From Streptomyces roseolus (GTDB lineage: Bacteria; Actinomycetota; Actinomycetes; Streptomycetales; Streptomycetaceae), in contig NZ_BMTV01000009.1 of assembly GCF_014649855.1 (NCBI RefSeq), positions 92,507 to 156,506 on the forward strand: a stretch of 64,000 bases of DNA, in the 5' to 3' direction. Below, in pieces: positions 29,661 to 37,822 of this stretch. The translations under genes and the position numbers were made by a program. Numbering within the stretch: the first letter of the stretch is position 1; every line of letters starts with the position of its first letter. The notes below the pieces were generated by a model. The model was not told the DNA's origin. It made no database searches and saw only the letters and a program-made list of their open reading frames with translations.

Positions 29661-30346
29661 GCGGGGCGCAGGAGATCCGGGTCCTGGTCGTCGAGGACGA
29701 CCCCGTCGCCGCGGACGCGCACGCGCTGTACGCGGGGCGGGTGGAGGGTTTCCGGGTGGTCGGGGTCGCGCACTCGCGGGCGGCGGCGGTACGGCTGCTC
29801 GACCGGGTCCCCGTCGACCTGATCCTGCTCGACCTCTACCTCCCGGACGGGCACGGCCTCGCGCTGCTCCGTGCCCTGCGGGCCGCCGGGCACGCGGCGG
29901 ACGTCATCGCGGTGACCTCGGCACGCGATCTCGCGGTGGTCCGCGAGGGGGTGTCGCTCGGGGTCGTCCAGTACGTCCTCAAGCCCTTCGCCTTCGCGAC
30001 CCTGCGGGACCGGCTGACGCGGTACGCGGAGTTCCGCGGGGCGGCCGGGGAGGCGTCCGGGCAGGACGAGGTCGACCGCGCCCTCGCCGTGCTGCGCGCC
30101 CCGCAGCCGGCCACCCTCCCGAAGGGCCTCAGCGGCCCGACCCTGGAGGCCGTCACCCGCTCCCTGCGCGAGGCCCCCGCCGGCCTCACCGCGGCCGAGG
30201 CCGGCGCGGCGGTCGGGATCTCCCGCATCACCGCCCGCCGGTACCTGGAGCACCTGGTCACCGAGGGCCGCGCCGTCCGCGCCCCCCAGTACGGCCAGAT
30301 CGGCCGCCCGGAGCTGCAGTACCGCTGGCGCGAAACCGCCCGCTGA
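29657..30346 (+). CDS. Response regulator, CitB/DcuR/DctR type
   Basis: The protein has 229 residues. The receiver has the acidic cluster Glu13/Asp14/Asp15 and phospho-acceptor Asp59 (LILLDLYLPDG). The output domain has the winged helix GLTAAEAGAAVGISRITARRYLEHLVTEG, as in CitB-family regulators. The ATG overlaps the kinase stop (ATGA), with GGAGGAG upstream. Its likely targets are the divergent transporter gene and its own promoter region, where three dyads occur. A GC-rich bulged hairpin at ~30368-30394 may end the operon. Confidence 0.93.
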   Translation: MSGAQEIRVLVVEDDPVAADAHALYAGRVEGFRVVGVAHSRAAAVRLLDRVPVDLILLDLYLPDGHGLALLRALRAAGHAADVIAVTSARDLAVVREGVSLGVVQYVLKPFAFATLRDRLTRYAEFRGAAGEASGQDEVDRALAVLRAPQPATLPKGLSGPTLEAVTRSLREAPAGLTAAEAGAAVGISRITARRYLEHLVTEGRAVRAPQYGQIGRPELQYRWRETAR

Positions 30347-30560
30347 CGCGTCGGCGCCGGGCTCCGGGGGCCGGGCCCGCGCCCCGCCCGGGCCGCGCGC
30401 GGCGGAGCTCGTACCCTCCTCGAAAGGCACCGGAGGACGGTCCGCGGTCCGCTCACCGGACGTCACGCACCGCTCACCGGCGATTACCGGCCGGTTCCGA
30501 CGTTCCTACAGGCCGTGGCCTCAGATGAACGCACCGTAGCCAATTTCGGCCATTCGTGGT

Positions 30561-30575
30561 TAGCGTGGCCGGGTG
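30561..30575 (+). promoter_or_regulatory. Leaderless promoter of the XRE gene
   Basis: TAGCGT (30561-30566) is followed by 6 nt and then the GTG start, so transcription should begin at the start codon. No Shine-Dalgarno sequence is present and the -35 is weak. Confidence 0.45.
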
Positions 30576-31244
30576 CACCATCCCTCTCCCCCCTTCGACG
30601 CCCCGGCCGCGCGCCGCCTGCGGCAGGGGCTCGGCATGGCACCCGCCCATGTCGCGTACGGCCTGCGGGCGCAGTACGGGCTCCCCGTCACCCCCGACGC
30701 CGTCGCCGCCTGGGAGCGCGGCACCCTCGTGCCGAGCGAACAGGAGCTGACCGCGCTCGCGGGCGTCCTGTGGTGCTCGCCGGCCGATCTGATCGCCGTC
30801 GCCTCCACGCTGCGCGAGCACCGGGTGGCCCGCGGGCTCTCGGTCGAGGAGCTGGCCCGGCGGGTCGGCGTCGCCGCGCACGCGTACGCCCGGATGGAGG
30901 ACGCGGGGGCCTGGAAGGGCACCGAGCGGCAGACGGCCGCGCTCGCCGAGGTCCTGGGGCTCGGCCCGCGCGCCCTGATCACCGCGACCGGCGGCGACGA
31001 GCGGCTGGCGGAGCTGCTGCGGGACGCGGCGACGACCCGCTGGCAGGCGTACGTGAAGCCGGCGGTCCGGATGCTGCCGCTGCCCAAGCGGGTGGTGGAG
31101 CAGGCCCTGGCGCGGCTGCACGCGGAGTACCACGCCCGCATGGCCGCGACGTCCAGCTGGGGCGCCTCGGGCGCGACCGGCGACGAGGGCCGCGCGTACC
31201 TGGAGTCGGTCAACGAGCACTTCTGGGCGGTGGTGGGGCACTAG
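30573..31244 (+). CDS. XRE-type DNA-binding protein with two helix-turn-helix regions
   Basis: The protein has 223 residues. The first helix-turn-helix-like region (~12-75) reads APAARRLRQGLGMAPAHVAYGL...WERGTLVPSEQELTALAGVL. The second (~86-140) reads LREHRVARGLSVEELARRVGVAAHAYARME. The C-terminal ~80 residues contain no recognised domain. It is probably a conserved streptomycete regulator. The GTG start lies 6 nt after a TAGCGT -10, suggesting a leaderless mRNA. It is convergent with pfkA across two hairpins. Confidence 0.8.
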   Translation: MHHPSPPFDAPAARRLRQGLGMAPAHVAYGLRAQYGLPVTPDAVAAWERGTLVPSEQELTALAGVLWCSPADLIAVASTLREHRVARGLSVEELARRVGVAAHAYARMEDAGAWKGTERQTAALAEVLGLGPRALITATGGDERLAELLRDAATTRWQAYVKPAVRMLPLPKRVVEQALARLHAEYHARMAATSSWGASGATGDEGRAYLESVNEHFWAVVGH

Positions 31245-31284
31245 GACCCCGGAAACGCGGGACGGAGGTCCGTCGGGAACACGG

Positions 31285-31315
31285 GACGGAGGTCCCGTCG
31301 GGCGGGACCTCCGTC
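31285..31315. terminator. Terminator between XRE gene and pfkA
   Basis: A perfect 13-bp stem (arm GACGGAGGTCCCG) with a 5-nt loop. A partial direct copy of the left arm occurs ~24 bp upstream. Confidence 0.8.
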
Positions 31316-31327
31316 GTCGTGCGGCGG

Positions 31328-31355
31328 GCGCGGCCGGAAGACGACCCGGCCGCGC
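31328..31355 (-). terminator. pfkA terminator
   Basis: A perfect 10-bp stem (arm GCGCGGCCGG) with an 8-nt loop, 9 nt after the pfkA stop. Confidence 0.7.
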
Positions 31356-31363
31356 GGGCGCGG

Positions 31364-32389
31364 TCAGAAGACCGACTCGGCCTCGCGGATGCGGTCCGCG
31401 GGGACCGTCTTGAGCTGGGTGATGGCCTCGGCGAGCGGCACCATCTTCACGTCGGTGCCGCGCAGCGCCGTCATGTTGCCGAACTCGCCGCGGTGCACGG
31501 CCTCCACCGCGTGCCAGCCGAAGCGGGTGGCGAGGACGCGGTCGTACGCGGTGGGCGTGCCGCCGCGTTGGACGTGGCCGAGGATGACCGGCCGGGCCTC
31601 CTTGCCGAGGCGCCGCTCCAGCTCGTACGCGAGGGCCGTGCCGATGCCCTGGAAGCGCTCGTGGCCGAACTGGTCGATCTCGCCCTTGCCGTAGTCCATC
31701 GTGCCGTCGGCCGGGTGCGCGCCCTCGGCGACGCAGATGACGGCGAACTTCTTGCCGCGGGCGAACCGCTCCTCGACCATCTTGACCAGGTCGGCCGGGT
31801 CGAAGGGGCGCTCGGGCAGGCAGATGCCGTGGGCGCCGCCGGCCATGCCGGACTCCAGCGCGATCCAGCCGGCGTGCCGGCCCATCACCTCGACGACCAT
31901 CACCCGCTGGTGCGACTCGGCGGTGGTCTTCAGCCGGTCCATCGCCTCGGTCGCGACGCCGACGGCGGTGTCGAAGCCGAAGGTGCGGTCGGTGGAGGAG
32001 ATGTCGTTGTCGATGGTCTTGGGGACGCCGACGACGGGCACGCCCGCGTCCGAGAGCATCCGGGCGGCGGTCAGCGTGCCCTCGCCGCCGATCGGGATGA
32101 GCGCGTCGAAGCCGCTCTTCTCGACGATCGCCTTGGCGTTGTCGCAGGCGGCGGCGAAGCGGTCGCGCTCCAGGCGGGAGGAGCCGAGGATGGTGCCGCC
32201 GCGGGCGAGGATGCCGCTGACGGCGTTGAGGTCGAGCGGGCGGTAGCGGCCGTCGAGGAGTCCGGCGTAGCCGTCCTCGAAGCCGATGACCTCGTCCCCG
32301 TAGTTCGTGACGGCCCGGTGGACGACCGACCGGATCACTGCGTTCAGGCCGGGGCAGTCGCCGCCTGCGGTGAGGACTCCGATGCGCAT
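31364..32389 (-). CDS. pfkA: 6-phosphofructokinase
   Basis: The 341-residue glycolytic kinase converts fructose-6-phosphate to the 1,6-bisphosphate. It has nucleotide loop GVLTAGGDCPGLN, GGEGT (101-105), PKTIDND and the substrate helix MGRHAGWIALESG. Gly at position 104 favours ATP over pyrophosphate, while Glu103 and the Lys of PKTIDND are the mixed features of the actinobacterial PFK group. The ATG at 32389 has AGGAG ~11 nt upstream; the open frame runs 69 codons further but crosses the promoter. It is divergent from pta-ackA with overlapping promoters. Confidence 0.95.
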   Translation of the reverse strand: MRIGVLTAGGDCPGLNAVIRSVVHRAVTNYGDEVIGFEDGYAGLLDGRYRPLDLNAVSGILARGGTILGSSRLERDRFAAACDNAKAIVEKSGFDALIPIGGEGTLTAARMLSDAGVPVVGVPKTIDNDISSTDRTFGFDTAVGVATEAMDRLKTTAESHQRVMVVEVMGRHAGWIALESGMAGGAHGICLPERPFDPADLVKMVEERFARGKKFAVICVAEGAHPADGTMDYGKGEIDQFGHERFQGIGTALAYELERRLGKEARPVILGHVQRGGTPTAYDRVLATRFGWHAVEAVHRGEFGNMTALRGTDVKMVPLAEAITQLKTVPADRIREAESVF

Positions 32390-32567
32390 CGTGCTGTGTC
32401 TCCTGCTCCGTCGAGGTTCCGTGTGAGCCGTTGAGCCGTTCCTTGAGCCGTTTCCGATTCTCACACGCCGGATCCGCCCGGGCCTTCCGCGACCGCTCCG
32501 CGCGTGCCGGGAACGGGTCCGTCCGGGGGTCTTTCGTCCCCTGGAACGGGGCCTTCGTACGGCGGGC

Positions 32568-32596
32568 GGCCTACCCAGGTGCAGGGGTATTGTCAA
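32568..32596 (-). promoter_or_regulatory. pfkA promoter
   Basis: On the minus strand, TTGACA (32596-32591), a 17-nt spacer and TAGGCC (32573-32568). This predicts a ~180-nt leader. Confidence 0.55.
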
Positions 32597-32618
32597 GGGG
32601 GTAATGCCACCCTATCGG
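32590..32618 (+). promoter_or_regulatory. pta-ackA promoter
   Basis: TTGTCA (32590-32595), a 17-nt spacer and TATCGG (32613-32618). The -35 shares six bases with the opposing pfkA -35, so simultaneous occupancy by two polymerases is unlikely. Confidence 0.45.
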
Positions 32619-32743
32619 TGTCTTTCCAGCGCCGGGGGTTGACGAAGGCGAGGGCCGGGCCCCGGCACGGGCCGGGCCCTCGCGCAGGACGGCCCTCCCA
32701 CCGGACGGGCCCCTTCCGCAGGAACGGGACAGGAGACCGCGGC

Positions 32744-34837
32744 GTGACGCGCAGTGTGTACGTGACCGGGATCGACCGCGGGGACGGCCGCCAGGTCGTC
32801 GAGCTGGGAGTCATGGAGCTCCTCACCCGGCAGGTGGACCGGGTGGGGGTGTTCCGTCCGCTGGTGCACGACGGCCCCGACCGCCTCTTCGACCTGCTGC
32901 GCGCCCGCTACCGCCTCACCCAGGACCCGTCCACGGTCTACGGCATGGACTACCGCGAGGCCTCCGCCCTCCAGGCCGAGCAGGGCACCGACGAGCTGCT
33001 CTCCCGGCTCGTCGACCGCTTCCACGCGGTCGCCCGCGACTACGAGGTCGTCCTCGTCCTCGGCACCGACTTCGCCGGCACCCAGGTCCCCGACGAGCTG
33101 GCCCTCAACGCCCGCCTCGCGAACGAGTTCGGCGCCTCCGTCATCCCGGTCGTCGGCGGCAAGGACCAGACCGCCGAATCCGTCCGCGCCGAGGCCCGCA
33201 ACGCCTTCCGCGCCTACGACGGCCTCGGCTGCGACGTCCTCGCGATGGTCGTCAACCGGGTCGCCGGCGAGGACCGCGAGGCCATCGCCGACCGGCTGAC
33301 CGCCCGGCTCCCCGTCCCCTGCTACGTCCTCCCCGACGAGCCGGCCCTCGCCGCCCCGACGGTCGCCCAGATCACCCACGCGCTCGGCGCGACCGTCGTC
33401 CTCGGCGACGACGCCGGCCTCGCCCGCGACGCCCTGGACTTCGTCTTCGGCGGCGCGATGCTGCCGAACTTCCTGGGCGCGCTGACCCCCGGCTGCCTCG
33501 TCGTCACCCCCGGCGACCGCGCCGACCTGGTCGTCGGCGCGCTCGCCGCCCACTCGGCCGGTACGCCCCCGATCGCGGGCGTCCTGCTCACCCTGGACGA
33601 GCGGCCCACCGACGCGGTCCTCACCCTGGCCGCCCGGCTCGCGCCCGGCACCCCGGTCCTCTCCGTCGCCGGCAACAGCTTCCCCACCGCCGCGGAGCTC
33701 TTCGCCCTGGAGGGCAAGCTCAACGCCGCCACCCCCCGCAAGGCGGAGACCGCGCTCGGTCTCTTCGAGCGGCACGTGGACACCGCCGACCTGCTGGGGC
33801 GGATCTCGGTGGCGCCCAGCGGCCGGGTCACGCCGATGATGTTCGAGCACGAGCTCCTGGAGCAGGCCCGGGCCGACCGGCGCCGGGTGGTGCTCCCCGA
33901 GGGCACCGAGGAGCGGGTGCTGCGCGCCGCCGACGTGCTGCTGCGCCGCGACGTCTGCGACCTCACCCTCCTCGGCGACGTCGAGGCCATCCGCAAGAAG
34001 GCCGCCGACCTCAGCGTCGACCTGCGCGACACCCAGCTGATCGACCCGCGGACCTCCGAGCTGCGCGACGCCTTCGCCGAGCGGTACGCGGCGCTGCGCG
34101 CCCACAAGGGCGTCACCGTGGAGCTCGCGTACGACGTCGTCTCGGACGTGAACTACTTCGGCACCCTGATGGTCCAGGAGGGCCTCGCCGACGGCATGGT
34201 CTCCGGCGCGGTCCACTCCACCGCCGCGACCATCCGCCCCGCCTTCGAGATCATCAAGACCAAGCCGGAGGCCTCGATCGTCTCCTCGGTCTTCTTCATG
34301 TGCCTCGCCGACAAGGTGCTCGTGTACGGCGACTGCGCGGTCAACCCGGACCCGGACGCCGAGCAGCTCGCGGACATCGCCGTCCAGTCGGCGGCCACCG
34401 CCGCCCGCTTCGGCGTCGAGCCGCGGATCGCGATGCTCTCGTACTCCACCGGCACCTCCGGCTCCGGCGCCGACGTCGACAAGGTGCGCGAGGCGACCAA
34501 GCTGGTCCGCGACTCCCACCCGGAGCTGCGGATCGAGGGCCCGATCCAGTACGACGCCGCCGTGGAGCCGTCCGTCGCCGCCACCAAGCTGCCGGACTCG
34601 GAGGTGGCCGGCCAGGCGACCGTGCTGATCTTCCCGGACCTCAACACCGGCAACAACACCTACAAGGCGGTCCAGCGTTCGGCCGGCGCCATCGCCGTCG
34701 GACCGGTCCTCCAGGGCCTGCGCAAGCCGGTCAACGACCTCTCGCGCGGCGCCCTCGTCAGCGACATCGTCAACACGGTCGCCATCACCGCGATCCAGTC
34801 CCAGGTCCCGACCCCGGCTCAGGAGCTCCCCGCATGA
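32744..34837 (+). CDS. pta: Phosphate acetyltransferase (long form)
   Basis: The 697-residue enzyme interconverts acetyl-CoA and acetyl phosphate. The N-terminal ~330 residues are a BioD/CobB-like P-loop-fold domain plus DRTGG domain (VYVTGIDRGDGRQVVELGVMELL, TPGDRADLVVGALAAHS). The C-terminal PTA domain (~375-690) contains RRVVLPEGTEERVLRAAD, SGAVHSTAATIRP, MLSYSTGTSGSGADVDKV and IFPDLNTGNNTYKAVQRSAGA. The GTG at 32744 is preceded by AGGAG. The stop overlaps the ackA ATG (ATGA); together they convert acetyl-CoA to acetate with ATP formation. Confidence 0.96.
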   Translation: MTRSVYVTGIDRGDGRQVVELGVMELLTRQVDRVGVFRPLVHDGPDRLFDLLRARYRLTQDPSTVYGMDYREASALQAEQGTDELLSRLVDRFHAVARDYEVVLVLGTDFAGTQVPDELALNARLANEFGASVIPVVGGKDQTAESVRAEARNAFRAYDGLGCDVLAMVVNRVAGEDREAIADRLTARLPVPCYVLPDEPALAAPTVAQITHALGATVVLGDDAGLARDALDFVFGGAMLPNFLGALTPGCLVVTPGDRADLVVGALAAHSAGTPPIAGVLLTLDERPTDAVLTLAARLAPGTPVLSVAGNSFPTAAELFALEGKLNAATPRKAETALGLFERHVDTADLLGRISVAPSGRVTPMMFEHELLEQARADRRRVVLPEGTEERVLRAADVLLRRDVCDLTLLGDVEAIRKKAADLSVDLRDTQLIDPRTSELRDAFAERYAALRAHKGVTVELAYDVVSDVNYFGTLMVQEGLADGMVSGAVHSTAATIRPAFEIIKTKPEASIVSSVFFMCLADKVLVYGDCAVNPDPDAEQLADIAVQSAATAARFGVEPRIAMLSYSTGTSGSGADVDKVREATKLVRDSHPELRIEGPIQYDAAVEPSVAATKLPDSEVAGQATVLIFPDLNTGNNTYKAVQRSAGAIAVGPVLQGLRKPVNDLSRGALVSDIVNTVAITAIQSQVPTPAQELPA

Positions 34838-36120
34838 CCGGCACCCCCACCCGCGTCCTCGTCCTCAACTCCGGCTCCTCGTCGGTGAAGTACCAGCTCC
34901 TCGACATGAGCGACGGCAGCAGGCTCGCGCAGGGGCTCGTCGAGCGGATCGGCGAGGAGACCTCCCGGCTCGCCCACACCCCGCTCCGGGCGGGCGGGAG
35001 CGCCCCGCGCGAGCGGACCGGCCCCATCACCGACCACGCGGCCGCGCTGAAGGCGGTCGCCGAGGAGCTGGCGGCGGACGGGCTCGGCCTGGACTCCCCC
35101 GAACTGGCCGCGATCGGCCACCGGGTGGTGCACGGCGGGCTGCGCTTCACCGAGCCGACCGTCATCGACGAGGAGGTGATCGCCGAGATCGAGCGGCTCG
35201 TGCCGGTGGCTCCGCTGCACAACCCGGCGAACCTGCTCGGCATCCGCACCGCGCGGGCGATGCGCCCCGACCTGCCGCAGGTCGCCGTCTTCGACACCGC
35301 CTTCCACACCACGATGCCGGAGTCGGCGGCGCGGTACGCGATCGACGTGGAGACCGCCGACGCGCACCGGATCCGCCGCTACGGCTTCCACGGCACCTCG
35401 CACGCGTACGTCTCCCGGGCGACGGCGAAGCTGCTCGGCAAGGAGCCCGAGGAGGTGAACGTGATCGTGCTCCACCTCGGCAACGGCGCCTCCGCCTCGG
35501 CGGTCCGCGGCGGCCGCTGCGTGGACACCTCCATGGGCCTGACCCCGCTGGAGGGCCTGGTCATGGGCACCCGCTCCGGCGACATCGACCCGGCGGTCAC
35601 CTTCCACCTCAAGCGGGTGGCCGGCATGGACGCCGACGAGATCGACGTCCTCCTCAACAAGAAGTCCGGTCTCGTCGGCCTCTGCGGCGACAACGACATG
35701 CGCGAGATCCGGCGCCGGGTCGACGAGGGCGACGAGCGGGCCGCGCTCGCCTTCGACATCTACGTCCACCGCCTGAAGAAGTACATCGGCGCGTACTACG
35801 CGGTCCTCGGGCGCGTCGACGCGGTCGTCTTCACCGCCGGCGTGGGCGAGAACGCGGCACCGGTCCGGGAGGCCGCCATCGCCGGCCTGGAGGAACTCGG
35901 CCTCGCGGTGGACGCCGGGCTCAACGCCGTACGGTCCGGTGAGCCGCGGATCGTCTCGCCCGAGTACGCCCGGGTCGCGGTGGCCGTGGTGCCCACCGAC
36001 GAGGAGCTGGAGATCGCCCGCCAGACCTTCGCGCTGACGGGGGAGATCGCGGGCGGGGACGGGGGGCGGGGACCGGACGGGAACGCGGCCGGAGAAGTTA
36101 CTCGTACGACAAACGCCTGA
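34834..36120 (+). CDS. ackA: Acetate kinase
   Basis: The 428-residue ASKHA-fold enzyme has the N-terminal phosphate motif LVLNSGSSSVKYQL, catalytic region VAVFDTAFHTTMP, GFHGTSHAYVS, adenosine motif VIVLHLGNGASASAV and FTAGVGENAAPVR. It is slightly longer than the usual ~400 residues because of a Gly/Asp-rich tail (GGDGGRGPDGNAAG) after the last conserved helix. It is translationally coupled to pta. Confidence 0.96.
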   Translation: MTGTPTRVLVLNSGSSSVKYQLLDMSDGSRLAQGLVERIGEETSRLAHTPLRAGGSAPRERTGPITDHAAALKAVAEELAADGLGLDSPELAAIGHRVVHGGLRFTEPTVIDEEVIAEIERLVPVAPLHNPANLLGIRTARAMRPDLPQVAVFDTAFHTTMPESAARYAIDVETADAHRIRRYGFHGTSHAYVSRATAKLLGKEPEEVNVIVLHLGNGASASAVRGGRCVDTSMGLTPLEGLVMGTRSGDIDPAVTFHLKRVAGMDADEIDVLLNKKSGLVGLCGDNDMREIRRRVDEGDERAALAFDIYVHRLKKYIGAYYAVLGRVDAVVFTAGVGENAAPVREAAIAGLEELGLAVDAGLNAVRSGEPRIVSPEYARVAVAVVPTDEELEIARQTFALTGEIAGGDGGRGPDGNAAGEVTRTTNA

Positions 36121-36153
36121 GCGACCCCGCGCCCATTTGTACTTTCCGCCAGC

Positions 36154-36187
36154 CGGAATATTCCGCAGTGAAACAAACCGATAGGAT
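36154..36187 (+). promoter_or_regulatory. pyk promoter region with 12-bp palindrome
   Basis: CGGAATATTCCG (36154-36165) is a perfect palindrome. TAGGAT (36182-36187), a consensus -10, lies 7 nt before the chosen ATG. The palindrome covers the expected -35, so a regulator could replace or block it. AGGA inside TAGGAT might instead act as a ribosome-binding site. Confidence 0.5.
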
Positions 36188-36194
36188 CCGCCTC

Positions 36195-37622
36195 ATGCGC
36201 CGTTCCAAAATCGTCTGCACGCTGGGCCCCGCCGTCGACTCGTACGAGCAGCTGAAGGCTCTCATCGAGGCCGGTATGAACGTGGCCCGTTTCAACATGA
36301 GCCACGGGACCCAGGCAGAGCACCAGGGACGGTACGACCGTCTCCGCAAGGCCGCCGCCGACACCGGCCGCGCCATCGGTGTGCTGGCCGACCTCCAGGG
36401 CCCCAAGATCCGGCTGGAGACCTTCGCCGAGGGCCCGGTCGAGCTGGTCCGCGGGGACGAGTTCACCATCACCACGGAGGACGTCCCCGGCGACAAGTCC
36501 ATCTGCGGCACCACCTACAAGGGCCTCCCGGGCGACGTGTCCAAGGGCGACCAGGTCCTCATCAACGACGGCAACGTCGAGCTGCGGGTCGTCGAGGTCG
36601 AGGGCCCCCGGGTCAAGACCGTCGTCATCGAGGGCGGCGTGATCTCCGACCACAAGGGCATCAACCTGCCCGGCGCGGCGGTCAACGTCCCGGCCCTCTC
36701 CGAGAAGGACGTCGAGGACCTCCGCTTCGCCCTCCGGATGGGCTGCGACATGGTCGCCCTCTCCTTCGTCCGCGACGCCGCCGACGTCAAGGACGTCCAC
36801 AAGGTGATGGACGAGGAGGGCCGCCGGGTCCCCGTCATCGCCAAGGTCGAGAAGCCGCAGGCCGTCGAGAACATGGCCGAGGTCGTCGCCGCCTTCGACG
36901 CCGTCATGGTCGCCCGCGGCGACCTCGCCGTCGAGTACCCGCTGGAGCGGGTCCCGATGGTGCAGAAGCGCCTCGTCGAGATGTGCCGCCGCAACGCCAA
37001 GCCGGTCATCGTCGCCACCCAGATGATGGAGTCGATGATCACCAACTCCCGTCCGACCCGCGCCGAGGCGAGCGACGTCGCCAACGCGATCCTGGACGGC
37101 GCGGACGCGGTCATGCTCTCCGCGGAGTCGAGCGTGGGCGCCTACCCGATCGAGACCGTCAAGACGATGTCGAAGATCGTCGCCGCGGCCGAGGAGGAGC
37201 TCCTCTCCAAGGGCCTCCAGCCCCTGGTCCCCGGCAAGAAGCCCCGCACCCAGGGCGGCTCCGTCGCCCGCGCGGCCTGCGAGATCGCCGACTTCCTCGA
37301 CGGCAAGGCGCTCATCGCCTTCACCCAGTCCGGCGACACCGCCCGCCGTCTCTCGCGCTACCGCACGCAGCAGCCGATCCTCGCCTTCACCACCGACGAG
37401 GGCACCCGCAACCAGCTCGCCCTGAGCTGGGGCGTCGAGTCCTTCCTGGTCCCGTTCGTCGACAACACCGACGCCATGGTCGACCTCGTCGACGCCGAGC
37501 TCCTCAAGCTCCAGCGCTACAACGCCGGCGACACCATGGTCATCACCGCCGGCTCCCCGCCCGGCGTCCCCGGCACCACCAACATGGTCCGCGTCCACCA
37601 CCTGGGCGGCGAAGGCGCCTGA
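36195..37622 (+). CDS. pyk: Pyruvate kinase
   Basis: The 475-residue glycolytic enzyme makes pyruvate and ATP from phosphoenolpyruvate and ADP. It starts MRRSKIVCTLGPAVDS, with substrate-binding NMSHG, B-domain ~70-165, catalytic VIAKVEKPQAVENM (Lys), metal site VMVARGDLAVEYPLE, and MMESMITNSRPTRAEASDVANAILDGADAVML. A GTG nine codons upstream (36168) is possible but would include the -10-like hexamer. It sits downstream of pta-ackA with its own promoter, joining glycolytic output to acetate formation. Confidence 0.96.
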   Translation: MRRSKIVCTLGPAVDSYEQLKALIEAGMNVARFNMSHGTQAEHQGRYDRLRKAAADTGRAIGVLADLQGPKIRLETFAEGPVELVRGDEFTITTEDVPGDKSICGTTYKGLPGDVSKGDQVLINDGNVELRVVEVEGPRVKTVVIEGGVISDHKGINLPGAAVNVPALSEKDVEDLRFALRMGCDMVALSFVRDAADVKDVHKVMDEEGRRVPVIAKVEKPQAVENMAEVVAAFDAVMVARGDLAVEYPLERVPMVQKRLVEMCRRNAKPVIVATQMMESMITNSRPTRAEASDVANAILDGADAVMLSAESSVGAYPIETVKTMSKIVAAAEEELLSKGLQPLVPGKKPRTQGGSVARAACEIADFLDGKALIAFTQSGDTARRLSRYRTQQPILAFTTDEGTRNQLALSWGVESFLVPFVDNTDAMVDLVDAELLKLQRYNAGDTMVITAGSPPGVPGTTNMVRVHHLGGEGA

Positions 37623-37641
37623 CGCGCCCCGCGGACAGACG

Positions 37642-37689
37642 AACGGCCGGTGGGCCGCACCCCGAGGGGGGTGCGGCCCACCGGCCGTT
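37642..37689 (+). terminator. pyk terminator
   Basis: A perfect 22-bp stem with a GAGG loop; the left arm occupies 37642-37663 and the right arm 37668-37689. It lies 20 nt after pyk. The ~130 nt from here to 37822 shows nothing but a short unconvincing minus-strand frame. Confidence 0.92.
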
Positions 37690-37822
37690 TCCGGGTCAGT
37701 CGTCGTCACGCTCCTCGTCCTCGTCAGGCCGGGCGTGGTCGGCCCCGACGAGCTGCGGGCCGCACCCCTCGATGGGGGACGCGACCCACGGCCCTTGTGC
37801 GGCTCCCGGAGTGGTGCGGGGG

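Larger units (their letters stand above)
32390..32743. other. 354-bp divergent control region, pfkA / pta
   Basis: No gene. It holds two opposed promoters whose -35 elements overlap at 32590-32596, a GC-rich imperfect hairpin around 32649-32680 in the pta leader, and AGGAG near 32731 as the pta ribosome-binding site. Confidence 0.6.

Noticed and set aside
37693..37822. Possible short minus-strand peptide ending in DEDEERDDD
   Set aside because: No start codon with a ribosome-binding site could be found and composition is uninformative. It may be a decayed gene end, but this is not supportable.
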